Positions 56,868-64,000 of a stretch of DNA of 64,000 nucleotides are shown here, in pieces. A program made the position numbers and the translations under genes. Under the pieces are notes generated by a model. That model had not been told where the DNA came from. It saw only the letters and a list, made by a program, of their open reading frames with translations, and did not search any database. This DNA comes from Dromiciops gliroides. Lineage: Eukaryota; Chordata; Mammalia; Microbiotheria; Microbiotheriidae. The stretch's first letter is position 1. Each line of letters starts with the position of its first letter. Where the stretch lies: contig NC_057866.1 of assembly GCF_019393635.1 (NCBI RefSeq), forward strand, positions 166,820,903-166,884,902, written 5' to 3'.

Positions 56868-57212
56868 GACCCATCATAGTTCCAAAGGACACATGTTGAA
56901 AAATGCTGTCCACCTCCAGACAGAAAATGGATGGACTTGGAGTGCAGACTGAAGCATCTTTTCCCCCTCTTTATTTCTTTTTTTCCTGAACATGGTCAAT
57001 GCTGAAAGATGTTTCTTATCTCTCTCTCTCTCTCTCTCTCTCTGTATATATATATATATATATATATATGTAGATATATATATATGTAGATATATATATA
57101 TGTAGATATATAATATATATAATATATTATATTGCTTACCTTCTCAGTAGGTGGGGGAGGGGTAGAAGGAAAGTGAAAACTTGGAACTGAAAATAAAAAT
57201 AAAATTGAATTT
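56868..57212 (+). mobile_element. L1 3' end, sense, nested in L2
   Basis: 'gaaaaatgctgtccacctcc', 'gtgcagactgaagcatcttt' and 'aaaacttggaactgaaaata', the sense form of the 3' ends seen elsewhere. The repeated target 'atctttct' at both edges hints at a TSD. Contains TC/TA microsatellites at 57018-57125. Confidence 0.75.
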
Positions 57213-57448
57213 TAAAAAATGATCTTTCTCTACCTGTTCATATCATTCCTCTTCACACACTCTATGTTCCAGCCAAACTGGTCTGCTTGGCTTTGGGCAT
57301 TCATTCTCTGTCTCTACTCTTTTGCATGTCTGGAATGCATTCTTTCCTCAATGATCCTTCCCTTTAGAATCATTATTTTCTTTCAAGACTGATCACATGT
57401 GAATACACGAAAAAAACTTTTCTGATCCCTGCAGCTCTTAGTCTGTTT

Positions 57449-57493
57449 CTCTGTCTTTCTTTCTCTGTCTCTCTCTGTCTCTGTCTCTGTCTC

Positions 57494-57563
<70 letters not shown>
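57449..57563. repeat. (TCTG)n and (CA)n microsatellite
   Basis: CTGT-rich block to 57498, then about 32 CA units (57500-57563). Confidence 0.97.
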
Positions 57564-57565
<2 letters not shown>

Positions 57566-57710
57566 CTCAGGAAGTATAAGCTCTGGATATATTTTGTAAT
57601 CAATTATTTTTACAGATATAATTCCTCCCAATTGATTGTAAGAAACTTGAGCATCATATCATTTAGCTCTTTGTATTCCCAGCACCCAGTACAGTGTCAT
57701 GAAACAGAGA

Positions 57711-58442
57711 CCTTTTCATTTTGCAGTGGAAAATTCTCTCCCTTCTGGATGAACTCTGGGCACTCAGAATCTCTTCCTTTGTCCCCTATTCCCCTCTTCA
57801 AAGTGTATCTGTAAGGTAATTATGCAGATGAGTAAAAAGAGAAAGGAAAAGGAAAGTTGGCTAGTACATGGTATGTAAGCCTCCTGACAGTAGGTGCTAG
57901 ACAGACCTTTTGGAGGTGACCAAGGGTTAAAATCCCTTCATTATCCTCTAAGAAATAAGATGTTGCAGATGCAAGCAGCAGTCACTTACTGGTGAGAAAT
58001 CACTGTGTGGGCTGACTTTTCTCCCTGCTCACATAATTTCAAAACTGCAATCTCTAGAACGATGCTAAACACTTATAAACAGAGTTTGGTTTAATTGCAA
58101 GGCAAGAATGATATCACCGAATTAAAATGTGGGCTTCTTTGGGTTGTTTGTTTCAGAAGAATCTTTATGTTGACAACACATTAGTCCTCTTTGGGTTGAA
58201 TCTGTGTTTCCTAAGTTCTGGCAGTAGCAAAGTTCCCAACAGAGCCATAACTAGGAATTCATGTGCCCAATGTAAGCATCATGAGCCACACCCTAAGTGG
58301 AAGGTTGAAGACACTTGTTCCATCCAGGTCAGAGAAACAGAAATAGGAAAGGGAGAACTCACGCCAACAAGATATCTGATAGTTCCCTATTTTCACCAAA
58401 TTATTCTTGCTTACTGGGTACTAAGCTCTATAAAAGAACTGA
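57711..58442. other. Repeat-poor stretch
   Basis: No recognised repeat from 57800 to 58440. A 107-codon frame (58127-58450, plus) has no known domain. Position 58425 has a TATA-like 'ctataaaag'. Confidence 0.35.
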
Positions 58443-58512
58443 AAGTGTAGTAAGTGCCCTTTAAATTCAGTACCTGGGACAAAGCCCTGGTTACCCCATC
58501 CTAGTTGGTTCT
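58443..58512 (+). repeat. Relative of 11932-12003
   Basis: Shares 'ccctttaaattcagtacctg' / 'ccctctaaatccagcaccct' and 'caaagccctggttaccccat' / 'caaagtccttatcaccctgc'. Confidence 0.55.
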
Positions 58513-58665
58513 AGCTCCTAACCCTTATGCAAGAATGGGACAGGGTAAGCTTCAAGTACTGGGGTCCCCTAACGTCAGTGGACAGGGGTCTGAGCATTGG
58601 CATTAGAGTCACGTACTGACACCACAGTCAGCATGATAATGGGAAGCATCATTGAGAATCATAGG

Positions 58666-58832
58666 ATTGGGAGCAGCTAGGTGGCGCAGTGGATAAAGCA
58701 CTGGCTCTGAATTCAGGAGTTCCTGAGTTCAAATCCGGCCTCAGACACTTGACACTTACTAGCTGTGTGACCCTGGGCAAGTCACTTAACCTCCATTGCC
58801 CCGCAAAAAAAAGAGAGAGAGAGAGAAAGAGA
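58666..58832 (+). mobile_element. WSINE1-type SINE with (GA)n tail
   Basis: Full length; perfect 12-bp TSD GAGAATCATAGG at 58654-58665 and 58833-58844. Confidence 0.97.
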
Positions 58833-58859
58833 GAGAATCATAGGGTCAAGAGCAGAAAG

Positions 58860-59037
58860 ACATGGGAGATCATGTAATCCAATCCCTTCCTTTCAGAGTT
58901 GATGAAACTGAAGCCCAGAGAAATTAAGTGACTTGCCCAAGGTCACACAGCTTAAAAGTGTCTGAGGCCACATTTGAACTCAGGTCTTCCTAACTCCAGG
59001 GCCTGTACTGTACCCATTGTCCCACCTAGCTGCCTCT
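58860..59037 (-). mobile_element. THER1-type SINE, antisense
   Basis: 'catgtaatccaatcccttcc', 'aagtgacttgcccaaggtca' and 'cccacctagctgcctctct'. Confidence 0.8.
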
Positions 59038-59305
59038 CTGACTGTGAGCCAATGCTCTTTCCACCTTAATACACTATGAAATCTTACCTTATGCTACAAT
59101 ATAGATTTGCTGTTGGCTACTTTCCATGATAGTCCAAAACCCTCTTGCTCATTGTTACCCTGCAGTCTTTTTTCTTAGCCAGCTGAACTTGCCACACTAA
59201 TAGTTAATATTTAATTTGTTATCTAATAATTATTAAACCTACATTGCAGCATAAGGTAAGATTACATAGGGTGTTTTTTATTACATAGTGTATTGGTGTG
59301 GAAAG

Positions 59306-59515
59306 AGTTCAAATACAGCCTCAGACTCTTATTTAGCTGGGTGACCCTGGGCAAGTCACTTCACCCTGTTTGCCTCAGTTTCCTCATCTATAAAATGAGC
59401 TAGAGAAGGAAATGGCAATGCACTCCAGTATCTTTGCCAAGAAAACCCCAAATTAGGTGATGAAGAGTCAGACAGGATTGAAATGATTGAACAACAATAA
59501 CAACAACAGCAATAG
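59306..59515 (+). mobile_element. Mar-1-type CORE-SINE
   Basis: 'tgagctagagaaggaaatgg', 'gccaagaaaaccccaaatta' and 'gattgaacaacaataacaac'; 5' head lost. Confidence 0.88.
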
Positions 59516-59569
59516 TTTCTACCACTCTATCCACTCACTACACCACGGAGCTAGACTAGCTAGGAAGTG

Positions 59570-59725
59570 GCAAAAAGTAATGGTTTTAGATTTAGAGAAC
59601 TTGAGTTTGAATCATACCACTTAACTAGCTATGTGACCTTAGGCAAGTCACTCTTTCTCTGGAACTGAGGAATTTATCCTAGATGATCTTTAAGGAGCCC
59701 TTCAGCTCTAAATCCTATGATTTAC
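59570..59725 (+). mobile_element. MIR3/THER1-type SINE
   Basis: 'gtgaccttaggcaagtcact' and 'cagctctaaatcctatgatt'. Confidence 0.75.
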
Positions 59726-60024
59726 TAGCTAAATCAGGTGTGCAGACATCTTTAAGCCTTTGAGCCGCTAGTCTACCTAGAGAGGCAAATTGGGAAAGCT
59801 TATTGTATTCCTGAAAGCTGAATTTGGAGGTCACTTACCTTATCTCCCTTTTTCATTTGTATGATAGTACCAATATCTACTGAGGTTTCCCCTTCCCCTC
59901 ACAGCAGCGGTTAGACTAGAGTTTCCCTTAACGATGGCAAATCTGGAACTTGATTGGCTTTGGAATGACCTTGGCCAACTTGTAGGTGTCTTCTGGCTGT
60001 ATCACAATGACCTCTTGGGCATCT
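59726..60024. other. Unclassified stretch, no gene seen
   Basis: No recognised repeat or coding signal. Confidence 0.3.
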
Positions 60025-60300
60025 AAGGGCAGCACTGTGTAGATAAATGCTTAACAATTGGTTCTCCAGAAAAAAAAATGTAGCTGGAAACCTTTTAAGT
60101 TTAATATGAATTATTTAAATATTCTCTATCATTTTTTTTAAGTCTAGACGATCAACAAAACAATAAATCAAGCTCTGATTTGTAGTATTTGCCAATTTCA
60201 GAGGTAAAAATGCTCATACTGAAAATTTAACAAGCCAGTTTGAGCAAAGTCTAACTTGAGGGCATGAAAATTCCAAATGCATGGGGTCTGTGTCCTTCAG
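60025..60300 (+). repeat. Unclassified interspersed element, copy 2
   Basis: Diverged match to 14470-14760 in the same orientation. It shares 'tttgtagtatttgc' exactly and other blocks in order. Confidence 0.6.
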
Positions 60301-60775
60301 AGTTGGTGTATGTCCTGAGAACATTGCAAGTCTGCCCAGATGACCACAATGTTTCTATATGGAAAGGAAATTATTCATCTCTCCCTAAATATCACTTCTA
60401 CTATATCGTTATTGGGTATCCCTGCTATATTAGGGCTCAGTAAACTTCCTTTTATTAACTATTCATTGACCCATGAGTGAATCATTTTGTCCTGATATTA
60501 AACCTCAACTTACAGTGTGCCCATCCTTGACAACCTGTCTGCTAAGCATACTGTTGTCTTGAGATATACAAGATGTTATTAAACAATAATCATGTCATTA
60601 TTGCCACTGCTACTATTATTACTAATTATTATTACCATGTCATTATAAATTGTTATTAGTGACAATAACATTTTAAATCATTATTAGGGAAAATTATTAT
60701 ATTACTAATATATTTATATGGAACTTTAAGGGTAAAAACCACAATATATTTCTATACATAGATACACACACATAT
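60301..60775. other. AT-rich stretch
   Basis: ATT/TTA-rich low complexity at 60590-60720. No gene seen. Confidence 0.35.
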
Positions 60776-60777
60776 AT

Positions 60778-60958
60778 AAAATCTCATTTGTTTATGACAA
60801 ATTCTCTGAAGCAGGTAAAATAGATATTAATAGCATAATTTTATGGGTGAAGAAACTGAGACACCTCAGAAAGATGAAGTGATTTGCTCATGGACATCCA
60901 AGGTGAAATTTGAACCCAGATCTCTCTGGACTCCAAATCCAGCACCTATGCAGTATAA
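60778..60958 (-). mobile_element. MIR, antisense
   Basis: 'ttatgggtgaagaaactgag' and 'gaaatttgaacccagatctc'. Confidence 0.8.
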
Positions 60959-60971
60959 CTCTTGACACTGA

Positions 60972-61000
60972 TGATGGTGGTGGTGGTGGCGGCGGTGGCA
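60972..61000. repeat. (GGT)n microsatellite
   Basis: GATGGTGGTGGTGG run at the MIR edge. Confidence 0.9.
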
Positions 61001-61007
61001 GCGATAA

Positions 61008-61208
61008 TATGTGCCTTGCATTTGTATTTTTCACTTCACCAAGTTTGTTCATAAACATATTATCTTATTTGACCTCACATGTAAAGAAGACAGGGCAAAT
61101 TCCTGTATTGTAGATGAAGAAAGTTCACTATGATAACTTGTCTAAGGTCATGTAGCCAGTAAGGTCAGACTCAGGTTTTCTGACCCCTTGATGAGTGCTA
61201 TTTTCAAC
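61008..61208 (-). mobile_element. MIR, antisense, second copy
   Basis: 'aaacatattatcttatttga', 'gtagatgaagaaagttcact' and 'gtcatgtagccagtaaggtc'. Confidence 0.75.
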
Positions 61209-62505
61209 AAGCCCAAGACCTCCTTTTCAGGATTGCTTAAAGCGTGTGGTTTGGGAACATGCACAAGTATTGGCCTTTTCAGTTTGCTATTTACTTTTAA
61301 AATAAGCTTAGCACAGGAAGAAGGACATGAGTTTAGATAGATTGTTTAAAATGCAGTGAAGGGCTTTCATCCAGAGGAGGGTTTGCATATACATCTCTGG
61401 CACTGGCATTTTATTTCTTCTATAGAATTATACAGATTGAAAACCTGTCCTATAATTTTTCTCTTCATCATAGTTGAATGGGGCCTTTTAGCTCCTATCT
61501 CATTAGTCTCAAACTACTTTTCTCAAGGTTTGGGAAGAATTCCAGACTCCAGGGCAAAGATAAGGCAGGAACAGCTTTTCTGGGCCTCTTTACTCACTGT
61601 TGAAAGCTACAATTTGACATTTTGGCTTTGAGGGGGAGACATATCCTCATATGAAGCCATCTTTTACAAAAGAGAACCTTAGCCACCCAGTGCTCAGACA
61701 ACATGGGTCATAGAAGAGAGTGAGCTAAAAACATGAATACCCTGGCCCTGTGAAACTGAGACAAATGATCCCATCCCCCAAGGTCACCTCAACCTTGGGG
61801 TCAGCCACTTAGGTTCCTGGCGGACCAGATGTCCTAGAAACTTGAAGGTAGAAAGGAGAACATTTATTTCCAGAGAATGACAAAGGATCTTTTGCTGAGT
61901 TGGTTAGAGCTGATGTGGAACCGCCCTTGTGGCTTAAGGTGCCCAAGGGAAAAAAATAAAAAAACAAGTGCTTGTCTCCATCTGAGCTCCTTTTCCCTTC
62001 TTCTCCCTTGCCCCCGTCTAGCTACACAGATTTTTTGCTTAATTGCTGTATCTCTCCATTATAGTAAGTAGTGCTTTCCAGAGACCACATCTTTGATATT
62101 CCTTGCAATTGTACCATCACAATCTAATATGTAATGCGGGAGTTTAATAGTCTATTAAAACACAGCACTGCACATTAAGATTTCTACTAATACCACTGCA
62201 GAGCTACTTAGAGAAGTCAACGTCCCCAGAAAGTACTATTTCCTTCAGCTCTGAGTTGCCTGGAACAGACCAGGGGAAGTCCCATGTGCTGGGAACAAGG
62301 GACAAAGAAGGCAATTTTTAAAAATTCAACAACCCTCAAAATATATTATCTTCCCTGGCTTAGGGAAAGGAGCAAAATCCACTCATCATAATAGCAGTTG
62401 TACCTGGAAATTCTTTTGAGTGCAATCATAAACACCTATAGATCCAATGTCATTACTTAGATCTTTGCTTGGAAGTCCTTCCATCTTTCCTATCTCCTCC
62501 CCAGA
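61209..62505. other. Unclassified stretch, no gene seen
   Basis: 1.3 kb without a recognised repeat. ORFs are short and domain-free. 62100-62260 has the look of unique sequence. Confidence 0.3.
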
Positions 62506-62536
62506 GAGAGACACACACACACACACACACACACAG
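62506..62536. repeat. (CA)n microsatellite
   Basis: About 14 CA units after GAGAGA. Confidence 0.95.
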
Positions 62537-63025
62537 AGTTCATAAGATCTACTAGAAGCCTGTGAGAATGCACCACTCTCACTCCTCTGCTCAGGACCAT
62601 GGTCAGGGCCAAGGAATTCTTCAAACAGCTGTGTCTGCCCCCACCCACGGACACTCTCCTTTCTTTAGAAATGCCAACATATCTCTGCATCAAAGCAACC
62701 ATCAGCTGCCAAGAGATGTAATCAATAGTTTAACAGAAAAGAAACAACAGGAGCATGGGGCTGTTCAGTGAACAGAGCAAGCAAACTCAAATGCCACAGC
62801 TCTGAAGGAGTGAGGAAAGCCAGCCATGGCGAAGCTTGTCTCTTTTTAGACCAACAGTAACAGTCACACATATATCTGGATAAAATAGCAGTTTTGCTCC
62901 AAAGCCAGTTGGATTGGAAGAAAGGGAAATAAACATGAAGGATTTGGGGGAGGGGAGGATGGAAGAAAAAGAAGAGGAAATAGAGGAGACTAAAGGATTA
63001 AGAAAGAATTAAGAAAAAATAAATA
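62537..63025. other. Unclassified stretch, no gene seen
   Basis: Purine-rich at 62945-63025. No coding signal. Confidence 0.3.
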
Positions 63026-63029
63026 CTGC

Positions 63030-63150
63030 ATAGGGAGTTAAGAGGTCTGAGTTCTATTTTTGAGACTTCTGGCTACCTATGTAACTGTGGATGAGTCTTA
63101 GCCTCAGTTTCTTCATCTTTGAAATGAGAGGTTTGAAGCAGACAACCTCT
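63030..63150 (+). mobile_element. MIR3/THER1-type SINE
   Basis: 'ctcagtttcttcatctttga' and 'tttgaagcagacaacctcta'. Confidence 0.7.
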
Positions 63151-63342
63151 AATGCAACACTCCAAGCTATAAGGGACCTTAGAGGTGATGTAATCTAAAC
63201 CCCTCAATTTACAGATGAGGATCTGAACCCAGAGAGGTGATTCTCTCTGACATGCCCAAGGTTACAGAGTTAGGAAGCAGCCAAGCTAGGGCTTGAACCT
63301 AAATCTTTGGACTCCATCTACACCCAAGGCTCTTTCTACGAC
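63151..63342 (-). mobile_element. THER1/MIR-type SINE, antisense
   Basis: 'gaggtgatgtaatctaaacc', 'ttacagatgaggatctgaac' and 'catgcccaaggttacagagt'. Confidence 0.75.
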
Positions 63343-64000
63343 ATTTCATGAACTACTACATTTTAGGTGTGGCAGTGACTACAATGGATCCCACTATCTG
63401 ATGGCCAGATAGGTTACATTTTACCTCTCCCCCAGGGTTCTTTGGTACCCCTAGTGGGGACAGGGGCTGTCTAGTCTCTGCTATTGGCTCAATACATCAT
63501 AGATTGTAGTTGCCAAATTTTAGGGTTCCCCAGCACCCTAGATCTATTTATCCACTTAACAATCAGATTAACTTTTACAAAAGAATATTTACTTCAAAAG
63601 TATAACAAATACAAATATTCCTCCTTAAAACATGAGGGGGCATAATCCCCCTGGCCCTTAAACCATTTCAAATCAGTCTCTAGAGAAAGGAGGAGGATTA
63701 GGTTCAGGAACATGCATACACATACATGAATGCATGCACATATATATACACACACATGCATATACACATATAAATATATACATGTATACAAACATATTGG
63801 TGATATATACATGTATAAATGCATATGTGTGTATATATATATATATATATATTTAGTTTCCAAGTTCCAGTTCTACAGTACATTACTTCCTACAACCCCC
63901 TCAATTGTAGTCTGGCACCCTGGCTTCTCTGATGAGTTGGCACCAACATTCAGTCTGGAATCCAGGTTCCAAGGCTGCTGTGGCTCAATCTTCCAGGTAT
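63343..64000. other. Unclassified stretch with TA/CA repeat
   Basis: CA/TA compound repeat at 63714-63851. The flanks ('agattaacttttacaaaaga') resemble antisense ERV-like repeat sequence, which I cannot confirm. Confidence 0.35.

Larger units (their letters stand above)
56690..57710 (+). mobile_element. L2 3' region, sense, split by an L1 end and microsatellites
   Basis: 'gagtctgaccatgtaatccc' and 'cctggccaaaaaccttcaga' precede the insertion. 'cacactctatgttccagcca' follows, then after the microsatellite 'ttgattgtaagaaacttgag' and 'cagcacccagtacagtgtca'. Confidence 0.75.

Noticed and set aside
58127-58450. 107-codon plus-strand ORF ending near a TATA-like box
   Set aside because: No known domain. 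Cys/His content (CAQCKHHEPH) is suggestive of a metal site but isolated, and the frame is of chance length.

Overview
The window looks like non-coding DNA from a marsupial genome, most likely an Australian lineage. The diagnostic signal is about 17 copies or fragments of a tRNA-derived SINE that starts GGGGCAGCTAGGTGG, carries a Pol III B-box-like GAGTTCAAATCC and ends CATTGCCC plus an A-rich tail. This matches the WSINE1/WALLSI type as I know it. Around these lie Mar-1, MIR and THER1-like CORE-SINEs, decayed L2 and L3/CR1 LINEs, marsupial-type L1 fragments, hAT-like MITEs and many long microsatellites. There is no bacterial-style gene organisation, no CRISPR array and no operon.

I found no intact protein-coding gene. 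The only protein-gene homology is a dead processed copy of EMC3 (about 18254-20474, + strand). It has UTRs, a poly-A tail, target-site duplications (TSDs), several stops and frameshifts, and an extra 220-bp block. L1 ORF1 remnants are readable at 41458-42054 (minus). Two structured-RNA retropseudogenes are present: 7SL at 15307-15540 and U6 at 15637-15730. They sit in one nested cluster with a SINE.

Layout: 0-10 kb is L2, L3 and L1 remnants cut by SINEs, with a 64-bp sequence at 5520-5583 repeated perfectly in inverse at 7618-7681. 10-18 kb is repeat-poorer, with a 138-bp perfect AT palindrome and the 7SL/SINE/U6 nest. 18-20.5 kb is the EMC3 pseudogene. 20.5-31 kb mixes MIR/L2 with repeat-free islands; one island carries a perfect Oct-Sox composite motif at 29059-29073. 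31-48 kb holds a dimeric SINE, MITEs, an internally deleted L1, a young minisatellite and a long antisense L2. 48-64 kb holds a 0.36-kb retroduplication, stacked SINEs, L1 3' ends and decayed SINEs.

The window is best read as an intergenic or deep intronic region shaped by waves of retrotransposition. All family names rest on remembered consensus features, not a database search. Boundaries are approximate unless a TSD is quoted.
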